DNA from: a virus | Strand: one strand, 5' to 3' | IMG/VR virus record: IMGVR_UViG_3300021961_000026 | Span: 1-64,000 of that record | DNA: 64,000 bases | Part shown: positions 23,705 through 34,821 of the stretch, in pieces | How positions within the stretch are numbered: position 1 is the first letter of the stretch | Layout: every line of letters starts with the position of its first letter | Position numbers and translations under genes: made by a program | Notes under the pieces: generated by a model | Told to the model about the DNA's origin: nothing | Databases searched by the model: none | The model's input: only the letters and a program-made list of their open reading frames with translations

Positions 23705-24271
23705 ATGGGTTTATTATCAAAAATTGGCTCACGCGTAGCATTGGGTGGAATAGCAACAGCTGGATTACTTTCTGGAATTGGGTCATCTGGTAGAGAAATG
23801 GCAATGGAAACAGCCTTTGGTGATCCTAATGCAGATAGAGCTTTTTTGGGCTCTAATCTATCTGGTAGATTTATATTAGGTTCTGCAATGGGTGGTTTTA
23901 CTGGTGGCCTATTACAGGCATCTGCTCCAACAGATTTTGGTAGAATTAATTACGTAGGCCCTACAGGAGCAGGTGCAGTTATGGGTTCTGGAGCTGTTGG
24001 TGGTGCAGTAGGTCTTGGATTGGGTTATGCAGCTGCAAGAATGTCTGGTGGTGGCACTAAAGGAAGAATTGCAGGCGGGTTACTTGGTGCTATAGCTGGT
24101 TCTGCAATTGGATCAGCTGCTCCAATAGCAGGCGTTGCAGGTTATGTAGCCTCCAATAGAGACTTTTTTTCACAAAGTCCTTACACAAATAGGTCCTCTG
24201 CAACCGCTGCAGCCCTTAATGCATCTGGAGACATAGTTTTAGGAATGCATAACTCAAGGAGTAGTTACTAA
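23705..24271 (+). CDS. Gly/Ala-rich membrane protein, 188 aa
   Basis: It begins MGLLSKIGSRVALGGIATAG and has several hydrophobic Gly/Ala stretches that could form three to four membrane helices, with little charge. It overlaps its downstream neighbour (TAATG). Its composition resembles phage internal or ejection proteins that build a membrane channel; this is an inference. Confidence 0.65.
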   Translation: MGLLSKIGSRVALGGIATAGLLSGIGSSGREMAMETAFGDPNADRAFLGSNLSGRFILGSAMGGFTGGLLQASAPTDFGRINYVGPTGAGAVMGSGAVGGAVGLGLGYAAARMSGGGTKGRIAGGLLGAIAGSAIGSAAPIAGVAGYVASNRDFFSQSPYTNRSSATAAALNASGDIVLGMHNSRSSY

Positions 24272-25697
24272 TGCCATTAGACCCATTTACAGGTCAGCAA
24301 ATGCCATATGGCCAAGAGCCTGTGGCTCCACTTCCTATGCGCATGATGGAAAATCTGCCGGGAATAACAGCTGGCATTTTATTTAATGCTGGCAGAGGCT
24401 CTAGAACCATGCTCGCTGGTCGCGGGTTTATGGATGATAGAATGCTCCTTAAAGGTAGAGCCGCAAAGTATGGTGCTTTTGCAAGGGGAGCAAATGCTCC
24501 AACTGTAAGCGATAGAGCATTTACAAGATTTGGTAAAAGAAGAGGACTGGCAACATCTGCAGGTGCAATGAGGGATCCATTTGTTTATGGAGCTCGAGTA
24601 AACAACTTAACAATGAGACCTAGAGCTTTACGTCGCTTCAGCTCATTGAGTGTTTTTAGTGCCGCTGAATCTGGAAAGTATTCTTATGCTGGTGGAGTGA
24701 GAGCTTTAGGTAAAATGAGATTTGGAGCACTTGGTGGTATGGCTGACAGATTAGGCGCTGCTGAAGGTGAATCAATATTAGCGCCCGGTTTATTTTCTGC
24801 GATCAGAGCTGGAGGAATGTCCGATAGACTTGAGAGAAAAGCTTTAGGTGGTAATGAAAGAGCAGCAAAGAAGTTAACAAAAATAGACCGAACTATTAAT
24901 AGATTAGCCACTATGAATAATCCTTCTTTGTTAAAAGCTGGACCAGTTGTTCAACGGAATATCTTACAGCAAAGCTGCCTCAATGACCCCCTTTGAAAGA
25001 GGTGGATTAAGTGCAAAAGATTATGTATCTTCATTAACTAAATACACTCCCTCTGCTGCCGAAACAGCACTAGCTTCTCGAAATATTGGAGTTAGAGGAA
25101 ATCTCTTGGTATCAAGCTTAGGTGGTCAAGGTACTCAATATATGGGTGGATTTGTACGTGGAGCTATGGGCTATGCAAATGCTGGAGGCTTATCTGTATC
25201 TGCTCAAAAAGGAGCTACAAGAGCAGTTCAATATACACGCGTTGCACTTGGAAAAGGTGGTGTAGTAGGAAAGTCAGGAGCTCAATTTATTGGCAGAGAA
25301 GGTGCTCAGGCTCTTCTTGAAAAAGGTTTATTTAAAGAGCTTGGTGTTGGCGGCGTTGCAAAGTTTGCCTCTTCACAATATGGCGCATCTGTATTGGCAA
25401 GCAGGGGAGCGTCAAGTGCTCTTAAATTTGCTTCTCCAATAGGTACAGCTATGTTAGTATATGACTTAGCTAAAATGGGTGGCGAAATAATTAAAAGTGG
25501 TATAAACTTAGCTAGAGACGCAGAAAAGTCTTTACAAGGAAGTTTTTCTAAACCAACATTTGGAATGGGATACAGGGATACGGAAGCAGCAGCTACATCA
25601 AGGTCAAGAGGAGTAATGGCAATACAAAACTCTAGATTAAATGCACGTTCTATGTTGGGTTCTGAGCGGATCTATGATGGCAGCACATTTTGGTTAA
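24271..25697 (+). CDS. 474-aa basic, Gly-rich protein read through two CGG +1 shifts
   Basis: Frame 0 from 24271 gives 228 codons to CGG 24955; the +1 frame gives 237 more to CGG 25667; a second +1 shift ends at TAA 25695-25697, three nt before the terminase ATG. Without the second shift the protein would end at 25714 inside the terminase gene. The protein is Arg/Gly/Ala-rich with hydrophobic stretches, probably membrane- or virion-associated like its upstream neighbour. No family is recognised. Confidence 0.65.
24955..24957 (+). other. CGG shift site 5
   Basis: Zero-frame CAA-CGG-AAT; the +1 continuation begins with GGA. Confidence 0.8.
25667..25669 (+). other. CGG shift site 6 (weakest case)
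   Basis: Zero-frame GAG-CGG-ATC; the +1 continuation begins with GGA and ends after nine codons. Both frames end soon after, so this site rests on the pattern and on cleaner gene spacing. Confidence 0.5.
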
Positions 25698-25700
25698 ATT

Positions 25701-27558
25701 ATGATTTTAGATAAAACTAAAGAATTTAGAAAAAAAATAGCAGAACTTCCTAGAGATGAAATTCTAGAAATTCTTAGGGACCAAGATCCAGAGTTATTTA
25801 AACAAGTTAATAGAATTGAATGGGTTTTTAGAAATAAACTATCTCATTTAAACTGGAATGATGGCTCTCCAGTTATTGATAGAGATTTAACTAATGAAGA
25901 ACTTTCCCTTCTAATAGATGAACCTTTTGAGCTAGATAAAGAATTATTGCAAGTTGGAATTAGCGGTGAAAATCAGAGGCAAATTCATCTTGCAAAAGAT
26001 CCAGTTGTATGGGCAAAACATTTTTTAAAAGTTAACCCAAGAGTTTATCAAATTCTCATTTTAAGACATCCATCTTTAAGAAAAGTTCTAAGAGCTGGTC
26101 GTCGTCTTGGTAAGACTTTTACAATGGCAATTAATCTTTTGCATTACAGTTATACGCACAAAGATGGAAGATGTCTAGTTATTGCTCCAATGAAAACTCA
26201 GGTAGAACTTATTTATCAAGAGATATTAAGAATCGCTGCCAAAAATGATATTGTTATGAATTCTATAACCAGAAAAGTAACATCACCGCAATTTATGATT
26301 CAGTTCTCAAATGGTTCTACAATTAGATTCTTTACGTCTGGTATGAGATCTGGACGGAAAATCTGACGTAGCTCGTGGTCAAGAAGCACATCTTATTATT
26401 CTTGACGAAATGGACTACATGCATGCAGATGACCTCGATGCACTGTATGCAATGTTGCAGAAGACAGCAGAAGATCAACCAGATAAAGTTCTTATGGGCG
26501 CCTCCACTCCAACTGGTAGAAGAGAAAGATTCTGGGAATGGTGCAACAGTAATCGATTCAAAGAATTTTGGTTTCCTTCATATTGCAATCCATTTTTTAG
26601 TAAAGATCAAGAAGATGAATTTAGAGAACAATATTCTGAATCTGGTTATCGACACGAAATAGAAGCTGACTGGGGAGAAGATTCTGAAGGTGTTTATCCA
26701 AGAAAATATGTAGATAGAGCTTTTATTTCCCCATCTTGGAATTATAATCCAGAAATCATCTCAGCAAGAAGTTTCCACACTATAGGTGTTGACTGGGATA
26801 AATATGGTGCTGGCACAAACATAGTTGTTGTAGAAGCCTGTGCAGATAACTATGAAGAAGAAAGATTTAGAAACAAAGTAAGAGTTGCATACCGTGAAGA
26901 AATAATAAAATCAGAATACACTCTTACAAGAGCAGTTGATAGAATTGTTGAATTAAATGAAATTTTTAATCCAAAACACATTTATGTCGACAGAGGTTTT
27001 GGAGAGGTTCAAGTAGAATTATTGCACAAAAAAGGAATAGATGATCCAAGAAGTGGATTAAAGGAAAAAGTAAAAGGCGTTGCTTTTGGTGAATCAATAG
27101 AAATTAGAGATCCCTATACCAAGATGTTGGTTAAAAAAGAAATGAAACCTTTTATGGTAGATAACTTAAGACAGTATCTTGAAAGAGAAGCAATACTTTT
27201 TCCAGAGATTGATGAAGAACTTTATCTTCAATTAATTTCTTATGTTGTTGTTAGAACAACTCAAACTGGAAGACCAGTTTTTGAAGCCGCAGGTTCTGTA
27301 ATGGATCACGCTCATGATGCGCTGATGTTGGCACTATTAGCTATTACTCAAAACTATGGAGAGTTTTCTAAAGCTAATTATGCAACTAATACAGAAAGTT
27401 TTTCTAACACATTTTTTATACCAAAAAAGAAAGCAGTTGAAGATGAAGAAGAAAAGGATTCAAAAATCCTAGTTTCAAACAGAACATCTGCTATGAAACC
27501 AAATGGTTTTTCTAGAACAAAAAAAACACAAAGTAAAATATCTAGAAGGATGTTTTAG
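25701..27558 (+). CDS. terminase large subunit, 618 aa, read through a CGG +1 shift
   Basis: This is the ATP-driven DNA packaging motor and nuclease. Walker A RAGRRLGKTF is at residues 131-140. Frame 0 then ends at CGG 26355 (codon 219). After +1 the reading is GKSDVARGQEAHLIILDE, putting Walker B Asp/Glu at about 235-236. The C-terminal nuclease half includes GVDWDKYG (about residue 340), HIYVDRGFGE and HAHDALMLAL. The shift lies between Walker A and the catalytic Walker B, so neither fragment alone could work. It is followed 5 nt later by a fibre gene. Confidence 0.92.
26355..26357 (+). other. CGG shift site 7
   Basis: Zero-frame GGA-CGG-AAA; the +1 continuation begins with GGA. Confidence 0.9.
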
Positions 27559-27563
27559 TTAAA

Positions 27564-29225
27564 ATGAGTATAAATAATATAGAACAAAATTTTGGAGATA
27601 ACTCGACAGTATTTGCTGGAGGTTCAAAGTTCTTTGATGAGAGAACTGGAACCTACAAAGGTGGAGATAGTGATGTCTCATTTTTTGAAGATCCAGACAA
27701 AAAAGTTCAAGCAACAATAAAGGAAAAATTTGCTGGTTTAGTTCCTTCAAAAGCAGACTATGCACTTAGGGAAGAATATTCTGTTCCACTAAATTATATA
27801 AAACAACAAGTTGAAGAATCTATATTTGTTTATGGAAAACTTTTAGAAAATATAGATTCAATAATGAATAAAATAAATATTGATTATACCAAAGATCCAA
27901 ATTTAGAAGAGTCTCACAAAATGTTGTGGAGAGAAGTTGTTAAATTTAACGATATAACAACAGAATATATAAATAAAATTAGTAAAACAAAATCAACTAA
28001 AGAGGTGAATAGTTTATATCCTGACTATATTTCCTTTGAAGAGTATTTGTATGCCGTTAGGTCAAAATCTATTTCTTCACAAAGACTAGTTAAAGAATAT
28101 AAAAGATTATCTTCTCACTCAGTATTCTCGTATCTTTTAGATTTAAGAGAATTAGTAAATTATATTTTAAATGAAATTTATTTTATAAGACAAACTTTAA
28201 TAGATTCGTTCGGGGAGGACTATGAAGACGACTCGCAAAAACAAATTGGTGTACAACTCGATTCGTGGGCAAAAATGTCGCTACACTACGCGCAGCGCAT
28301 TACAGAAACAATCGTCTCAATACCAAAAGGAATCCCAACTGCCGAATTGGATAAAGTCACTGAAAAGCAAGCCGTTGAATTCCAAGCGTTTTTTGCGATT
28401 AGATTAGATGCTGTAAATGATGAAATAGATAGCATCTTGCAATCAATTAAAAGAGATTTGGTAGATAACTCAGAAATATTTTATTCTAGATACTTAGAAC
28501 AAGCTCTTACTTTTAGAAATAAAATAGTTAATTCAATGGAGATGGATTATCATACAACTAGCTTTACGTCAGTAGCACCTTTTTTAACAGAAGAACTTTT
28601 AATCGCAACTAATGTAATGAATTCTAACTTTGGTATGATTTTAACAGACATGATTCAAAGGCATTCTATGATTACCGCTAAAGTTGATGAAGTAATTTCT
28701 ACAATATCTGATAAAAGAAAATATTCAAACTACATATTTCAGCTTTCAGCTAAAGGTAATCCAAAAAAAATAATTACCAAAAATGTAGTAGATGATATAT
28801 ATTTAATTATATTTAAGTCTTCAATAAATCACATAAATATAGAAAGTGATTTAATTTCAAATCACGCCAGTTTAGATAATCTAACAGAAAATCACCACCC
28901 TCAGTATTTGCTTAGAGATGGTGGATCAATTACTGGAAACATATCTGTAGAAAACTCTTCTACTATAGACGGAGTACATCTTTCAACACATGCACACAAT
29001 GGATTAGACGGATCTCAAAAAATTAAATCAACAGATATTGATTACGATTCTGCACGACTTGCTGTAACAAGCATTGTTCCAGCTCCACTTTCTATATCAA
29101 TAGATTCATTAATTAATGATATAATTGATGGAGGAATACCAGTTGTAGATGTTGTAGTGGCAATAAATACTGGTGATGATTCTTTATTATTAGACTATGA
29201 AATAATAGTCGCAGAGGTAGACTGA
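27564..29225 (+). CDS. virion fibre or neck protein, 553 aa
   Basis: The N-terminal 400 residues are mostly helical. Residues about 433-480 carry the phage fibre pattern HASLDNLTENHHPQYLLRDG followed by GSITGNISV and HAHNGLDGS, as in whisker and tail-fibre attachment regions. The end is hydrophobic and acidic. A patch at about 28200-28400 has noticeably different codon use (TCG, GCG, CGC). It overlaps the next gene by 1 nt. Confidence 0.7.
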   Translation: MSINNIEQNFGDNSTVFAGGSKFFDERTGTYKGGDSDVSFFEDPDKKVQATIKEKFAGLVPSKADYALREEYSVPLNYIKQQVEESIFVYGKLLENIDSIMNKINIDYTKDPNLEESHKMLWREVVKFNDITTEYINKISKTKSTKEVNSLYPDYISFEEYLYAVRSKSISSQRLVKEYKRLSSHSVFSYLLDLRELVNYILNEIYFIRQTLIDSFGEDYEDDSQKQIGVQLDSWAKMSLHYAQRITETIVSIPKGIPTAELDKVTEKQAVEFQAFFAIRLDAVNDEIDSILQSIKRDLVDNSEIFYSRYLEQALTFRNKIVNSMEMDYHTTSFTSVAPFLTEELLIATNVMNSNFGMILTDMIQRHSMITAKVDEVISTISDKRKYSNYIFQLSAKGNPKKIITKNVVDDIYLIIFKSSINHINIESDLISNHASLDNLTENHHPQYLLRDGGSITGNISVENSSTIDGVHLSTHAHNGLDGSQKIKSTDIDYDSARLAVTSIVPAPLSISIDSLINDIIDGGIPVVDVVVAINTGDDSLLLDYEIIVAEVD

Positions 29226-30175
29226 TGGCTTGGTTCAGATATTTAAAGTATGGAGAGATCACTTCAAGTTCTATAACTTCTTCTAATTATCAATATCCTA
29301 ATGTAAGAAGAAAAATAAATTTTCCTTTACCATCCCAAGATATAGAAATTAATACTTGGGTATTTGTAGATATTAATGACCTTGGAATAGACAAGGTTAT
29401 AAATACTTCTTTGTCTGAAGAGTCGCAAGAAAGATCTTTTATAGTTGTTTATGAAAGTAAATCTAATGATGATTATTCATTTCAGCCTGTAAATAGCAAT
29501 ATCTATGATAATAGATTATTTTTTCAAACAGCAGAAAAACACTATAAAGATACAGAATTGCAAAAGCAATATTTTGTTTACTACAAAACAAAAAATATAA
29601 AGAATATAGCTAAAGTAACAAATGGAGACATAGAAGATTATGAAGCTGTAGATGAAATAGAATCAGAGTTTTTATATTCTATTGTTCAATATGACGACTA
29701 TTATAATGAAGTTCAAACAACAGATATTGAAAAATATAGTCTTTCATTTTTAAATAATAATATAGATTGGAAAGATGGAATTTCTCAAAAACCTGGAGCT
29801 ACTGCAATTGGAAGTTTTACTGGACCAAGTTTAAAAATATTTTGTTCTAAAGGTCCAGACTATGGAATTATGAGACTAAGAGTCATAGGACTTTCTTCAG
29901 AAGCCACTCCATCTTCTGATGTAGTTATTGATTGGCAAGAAATTGATTTATACGATTCAGAAAACTCTGATGAAAATGAAGTGTACTCAATTACAAGTTT
30001 ATCTTATAGAAAATATGTATTTGAAATTAAATCAGATTTTGAAAAGAATATTTTATCTTCAAATGGTAGAATTAATCTAAATAAATATTCTTATTTACTA
30101 GATCAAGATCTAACTTTATCTTCTGAAGAAATAAGTCCATTTCTTTTAACTAGAGTAATTACTGTGATTGGATAG
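29225..30175 (+). CDS. hypothetical virion protein, 316 aa
   Basis: It begins MAWFRYLKYGEITSSSITSS. Beta-rich and acidic, with no recognised domain. Tight spacing between two fibre-type genes suggests a neck or fibre component. Confidence 0.6.
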   Translation: MAWFRYLKYGEITSSSITSSNYQYPNVRRKINFPLPSQDIEINTWVFVDINDLGIDKVINTSLSEESQERSFIVVYESKSNDDYSFQPVNSNIYDNRLFFQTAEKHYKDTELQKQYFVYYKTKNIKNIAKVTNGDIEDYEAVDEIESEFLYSIVQYDDYYNEVQTTDIEKYSLSFLNNNIDWKDGISQKPGATAIGSFTGPSLKIFCSKGPDYGIMRLRVIGLSSEATPSSDVVIDWQEIDLYDSENSDENEVYSITSLSYRKYVFEIKSDFEKNILSSNGRINLNKYSYLLDQDLTLSSEEISPFLLTRVITVIG

Positions 30176-30177
30176 CT

Positions 30178-32410
30178 ATGGCAATAATAAAAAAGAAAAT
30201 AGAAAATTTAAAACCACGGAAAAGATTATCTAGTAACAGTTAGAGCAAAAAACTCTGATCTCAATACTTATTCTGATGTAGCGGAATCAATTTTAATATC
30301 TATTCCTAAGGATTCTACAATTCCAGATTATCCAACAAATCTTGCACTTTATGCAAGTTTTGAAAAAGTAATGTTTGTTTTTGATGCGGGAGAAGAGTTA
30401 GACTTATCTCAATATCAATATGAACTTTATAATGCTTCTGCTGTGTCAGGAACTTATCCAAATTATCTAATTACCGAAAGTCCTGTAGTTCAAGGATATT
30501 CCGGTTCTAATGTTTTTACAGTTTCTGTCGTTAACACAACAAAAAATGATGCAGGCACAGTAACTACTAAAAGTTATAAAGGAAGAATTAGATCTATAGA
30601 TACTTCAGGAAATCTGAGTCCATGGTCTCCAATTGTTGCTACCGATCAATCAACACCATTAATTGATAGTCAATATATCAATACGTTAACCGCATCAAAA
30701 ATTACTGCTGGAACAATAAGTTCAGCAGAAATTATTATGTCTGGAAGTAATTCCATACTAAAATCTTCTACTTATGATACATCTCTTGAGCTAGAAGGTT
30801 GGTATATTAGGGGTGATGGTCACTTTAGTTTAGGTGGTCCAAATGGAATTACTTATAATAACTCTACAGTCACAATAGGTTCAGATGTTCAGGTTCAAGC
30901 AAACCTAGCTGCAGACTCCATTAGTGTAGGTTCTGGTTCTAATCAACTTAATATTAATTCTGGAATTAATGCTGGACTTGGAGGTATGACACTTGGTGAT
31001 CCAACTTATAATTACTGGTACGCTAATGGTAACTTTAGCGTTGGTAGCTCTACTGCCTATGTTAGATGGAACGGCACAAGCCTAGAAGTAAGAGGAGCAG
31101 TTACCGCTACAAGTGGATCTTTTACTGGAGCAATTTCTGGATCAACGATTGATATTGGTGGATCAGATTCAACATCTTTTCATGTTGATATAAATGGAAA
31201 TTTATGGGCAGGTGCAGCGACATTTAATACCGCTACAAATCCATTTTCTGTAACATCAGCTGGTGTTTTAAGGGCAACAAATGCAATAATATCTGGAGAT
31301 ATTACCGCAACAAGCGGAACTTTTACTGGAACAATCACTGGCTCAACAATTACTGGAAGTAATATATCAACTGGAGATATATTTATAAGAGAAACTCAAG
31401 CTAGTAACTACTTTTTAACCTACCTTCTTGGTGATTATTTACAGATAAAAAGAACTCAACCAGATTATTCAACTATTACTGGGACAGGTGCTTTTTTGGG
31501 ATATTATAATACCTCAGGTGGCGCAGATACTCCTTACGTAATAGTTAATACACTTTCTCCCTGGCCAGCTGCTGGTGGACACTACGCATACATGAGGCAC
31601 GATGGGATTATTTATGCTACAAATTATATCCAAGCACCAACTTTTTACGGTGCTTTGAGTGGAACAGCATCAAATGCAACTGTTGCTCAATATGTAGCAA
31701 ATGATGCTCACAACGCTCGTTTTCACTGGAGCGGTCAAAGTGGTCAGCCTACTTGGTTATGGGGATCAGATACTGGTATAGACTATTATGTTTGGAATCC
31801 TAGTAATTTTAGTGTTGCCAGTTCAAAATATGTAAAATCAATAAATCCATATGCAGGAGATGCTGAGACTGGGAATAATATAAAAATACAATGGGATCAG
31901 CCATATTTAAGATTTTGGGTTGACGCAACACAAATAACATATTTTAGGAATGGTTCCGGACTAACTGGAACATCGCCAAAGACATTTGTTATTAATCACC
32001 CAGTTCAAAAAGAAAAATTGCTTGTTCATGCATGTGCTGAAGGCCCTACTTCTGATGTGTTCTATCGAGGCAAGGCTAAAGCTATTAAGGGGCATTGTGA
32101 AGTAATGCTCCCTGATTATTTTGAAGAATTAACAGAATTAGATGGCAGAACTATACAGATAACACCGATTTATGAAAAATTAGTTGATGATGAGGAATAT
32201 TGTATAAGCGAAGTAGGAAACCTTGCAGTTAGTGAGATTGTAGATGGTAAATTTAATGTATGTTTTTCTGGGGGGTATTTGTCTGATGAGCAATATTTTT
32301 ATTGGCGTGTTGATGCTATAAGGAAAAATACGTCTTTTGAAGTTGAACCATTAAGATCTGAAATGATAGTATCTGGTGACGGACCATATACATATGCGAT
32401 AAGGAAATAA
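30178..32410 (+). CDS. tail fibre protein, 743 aa, read through a CGG +1 shift
   Basis: ATG 30178 plus 13 codons leads to CGG 30217; +1 gives GKDYLVTVRAKNSDLNTYSD, the end of a fibronectin-III-like module. Next come repeated fibre strands (TASKITAGTISSAEIIM, GDITATSGTFTGTITGSTI). The last 150 residues (EKLLVHACAEGPTSDVFYRG ... FYWRVDAIRK) resemble the conserved C-terminal domain of many phage and cyanophage fibres. Without the shift the product would be a 21-aa peptide. Confidence 0.8.
30217..30219 (+). other. CGG shift site 8
   Basis: Zero-frame CCA-CGG-AAA; the +1 continuation begins with GGA. Confidence 0.85.
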
Positions 32411-32412
32411 TA

Positions 32413-32673
32413 ATGTCAAAATTTTTATATACATCTTATTCAAATGTGGATTCAGCTAACTTTGTAATTGCTACTCAGCATAGTGGCGGATTTCCAATAA
32501 GAGGTGGTTTTAAAGATATAGAAGATGCAAAAAGAGTGTGTGACCCATATGTGATTGTTTTAATAGAAATCAAAAATGGTGCAATACAGGATGATGAAGT
32601 AGATTTTCCAGATAATATGGAAATCTATAAAGTCGAAGATGTTTTATCGGTAAGAGTTTTAGAAGATGTATAA
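32413..32673 (+). CDS. small hypothetical protein, 86 aa
   Basis: GGA lies about 7 nt before the ATG. Begins MSKFLYTSYSNVDSANFVIA; acidic, alpha/beta. It directly follows the fibre gene and may be a fibre assembly factor by position only. Confidence 0.55.
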   Translation: MSKFLYTSYSNVDSANFVIATQHSGGFPIRGGFKDIEDAKRVCDPYVIVLIEIKNGAIQDDEVDFPDNMEIYKVEDVLSVRVLEDV

Positions 32674-32678
32674 TCATA

Positions 32679-32708
32679 TTGCAAATTAGTTTTTTTAAAT
32701 GATATAAT
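32679..32708 (+). promoter_or_regulatory. promoter before the small coiled-coil gene
   Basis: TTGCAA (32679-32684) and TATAAT (32703-32708) are 18 nt apart, with TATAAT 35 nt before the ATG at 32738. Confidence 0.55.
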
Positions 32709-32737
32709 GTTTTTGAAAATTATTTTTTAGGAGAAAA

Positions 32738-32911
32738 ATGCAAGATCAAAATTTAGATGTAAATATAGTGATTCAATCTTTTCAAGAAAAAGTTTCACAA
32801 CTTATGATGGAAAATATTGTCAAAGATGCTACAATTAAGCAACTAGCTTCTAAAATAGAAGAGTTTGAAATGACATTAGTTGCAAAAAAGGAAAAACAAG
32901 AAAATGAGTGA
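32738..32911 (+). CDS. 57-aa coiled-coil protein
   Basis: AGGAG lies 5 nt before the ATG. The product (MQDQNLDVNIVIQSFQEKVS ... QLASKIEEFEMTLVAKKEK) is one long amphipathic helix. It overlaps the next gene by 8 nt. Possibly a chaperone or scaffold for the portal; inferred from position. Confidence 0.6.
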   Translation: MQDQNLDVNIVIQSFQEKVSQLMMENIVKDATIKQLASKIEEFEMTLVAKKEKQENE

Positions 32912-33098
32912 AGTAATCGAAGTTAACGAATCAACACAAGAGCCGAAGAAAGATCTTATTGTTGAGATTAAGATTAGTGACAAAAATCTTTCATACAGAA
33001 GTGATTTTAGTGAAGCTGAAACAATCTTTTGGCTAGAGGCAGTTAAAGATCTTATTCTTAAGAATACATTTAATAGAGCTGGAATAGAAGAACAGTAA
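32904..33098 (+). CDS. small acidic protein, 64 aa
   Basis: It begins at an ATG inside the end of the previous gene (MSEVIEVNESTQEPKKDLIV). Acidic N-terminus, then a strand and a helix. The function is unknown. Confidence 0.55.
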   Translation: MSEVIEVNESTQEPKKDLIVEIKISDKNLSYRSDFSEAETIFWLEAVKDLILKNTFNRAGIEEQ

Positions 33099-33122
33099 CT
33101 TATAAAAAATGTACTAAATAAG

Positions 33123-33130
33123 TACTATTT
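33123..33130 (+). promoter_or_regulatory. TACTATTT box before the portal gene
   Basis: It lies 37 nt before the portal ATG, matching the spacing of the TACTATAA boxes. Confidence 0.45.
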
Positions 33131-33159
33131 TTATATATTTATATACATGGAGCTCTGGT

Positions 33160-34821
33160 ATGCCTTTAGCTGATTATATACCTTTTAGGTCTATTGACAA
33201 CATCCCACAAAATAATGCTATAGCTAGAACTATTAGTGGAGATGATGTAAAAAGCGTTTCTAAAACAATGAAAGTCGCTGCCTTAGCTTTAGGCTATCAG
33301 GGTACCAACTATTTTTATACTGGTAGAAGTAATTTTGAACCAGCACCCTATGATTTTGAAAGAATAATTCAAGCTGTTGATACAGATTCTTATGTAAAAC
33401 AAGCTACTTCTAAATATAAAGAATTATTTTGGAAAGAAGGCTGGGAAATAGTTGGTGAAAATCCAGACGCTGTTGCCTACCTTTATCAAAGAATTGATTT
33501 TATGGAAATGGCAATGAAGAGGCCATTTCTTGATTTCTTAATAGAAGTATCAGATCAGCTATTTAAATTCTGTAATGCTTTTATTGTAAAAGCTAGAGGA
33601 GATATCTCTGAGTATTTTCCAGAAACACTTACTCCAGTTTCTGCAACTCAGCCAGTTATTGGATATTATTTGATCCCTACTGAACAAGTAAGAATTCTAA
33701 GAGATAAATACAATAGACCAAAATCTTATCAGCAAGCTACAGATCCCTTAACATATTCACCAACTGACAGAGATCCAGTTTGGGCAGCAGACCGTGTTAT
33801 TCATATGTTTTTTGACAAAAAGACTGGAAGAGCATTTGGTACTCCATTTTTAGGAAATGTTCTAGATGACATTATTGCCTTGCGTCAAATAGAAGAAGAC
33901 GTACAAAACTTAGTGCATAGAGAATTATTCCCACTCTACAAATATAGAATTGGCACTGCAGAACAGCCAGCAGAACCAGATGAAATAGACAACGCTGCTA
34001 TAGAAATTGAAAACCTAAGAGCAGAGGGTGGTTTAATACTTCCATACAGACATGACATTGAGGTTATTGGCGCTGGAAATACAGCACTTGATGCTACATC
34101 ATACTTAGAGCATTTTAAAGAAAGAGTTGCAGTTGGCCTCGGATTAGCCCCCCATCACCTTGGAATGAGCATGAATGGTGGGAATAGATCTATGACAGAT
34201 AGATTGGATACGGCTCTTTACGATAAGATAAAACAATATCAAAAACTCTTTGCGGAGATGGTTCGTGTTCATATATTTAATGAACTTTTGTTTGAAGGCG
34301 GATTTGATCCAATTGCAAATCCAATTGAAGATGGAATTTCAGATAGATGCTATTTTAAATTTAATGAAATAGATGTTGATACTCAAGTTAAAAAAGAAAC
34401 ACATATCATACAGAAATATACAAACTCTGTAATCACATTAACTGAGGCAAGAACTGCACTAGGGATGGATCCAGAAGCGGATGAAGAAGGCTTATTTTCC
34501 GCTATGCAATCTAAGCTTCAAATAGATATGGCAAAGGCACAATCAGATATAGCAAGCAAAAATGTCCCAGAACCAAAAGCTGATTCTTCTGACAAACAAA
34601 ACTCTGCAACTACGGGCCAAAGAAATCTTCCAAATAATAGAAGAGGAGTAGGAAATACTATCCGTCCAGCAAATCAACAAGGGCGCAAAACTTCTCCAGA
34701 TATTAGAAGATCAGACTTATCATGGTTAAGTGTAATTGAAAATCTGCTTGAATCAGACTATACTGTAGTCTATACAGACGAGCAGAAAGAAAATAATAAT
34801 GGCATTGGAATTAAAGACTGA
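33160..34821 (+). CDS. portal protein, 553 aa
   Basis: It would form the dodecameric DNA gate at the capsid vertex. GGAG lies about 8 nt before the ATG. Features match the family in order and length: a wing region, then the stem/clip region with an EIENLRAEGGLILP helix, and the typical LAPHHLGMSMNGGNRSMTD segment near residues 328-346. The C-terminus is a disordered basic tail. It sits between a promoter-like box and the prohead module, and overlaps the next gene by 23 nt. Confidence 0.88.
   Translation: MPLADYIPFRSIDNIPQNNAIARTISGDDVKSVSKTMKVAALALGYQGTNYFYTGRSNFEPAPYDFERIIQAVDTDSYVKQATSKYKELFWKEGWEIVGENPDAVAYLYQRIDFMEMAMKRPFLDFLIEVSDQLFKFCNAFIVKARGDISEYFPETLTPVSATQPVIGYYLIPTEQVRILRDKYNRPKSYQQATDPLTYSPTDRDPVWAADRVIHMFFDKKTGRAFGTPFLGNVLDDIIALRQIEEDVQNLVHRELFPLYKYRIGTAEQPAEPDEIDNAAIEIENLRAEGGLILPYRHDIEVIGAGNTALDATSYLEHFKERVAVGLGLAPHHLGMSMNGGNRSMTDRLDTALYDKIKQYQKLFAEMVRVHIFNELLFEGGFDPIANPIEDGISDRCYFKFNEIDVDTQVKKETHIIQKYTNSVITLTEARTALGMDPEADEEGLFSAMQSKLQIDMAKAQSDIASKNVPEPKADSSDKQNSATTGQRNLPNNRRGVGNTIRPANQQGRKTSPDIRRSDLSWLSVIENLLESDYTVVYTDEQKENNNGIGIKD

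Noticed and set aside
26355-26420. An intein or group I intron in the terminase
   Set aside because: The two halves join directly with only one extra base; there is no inserted sequence to splice.
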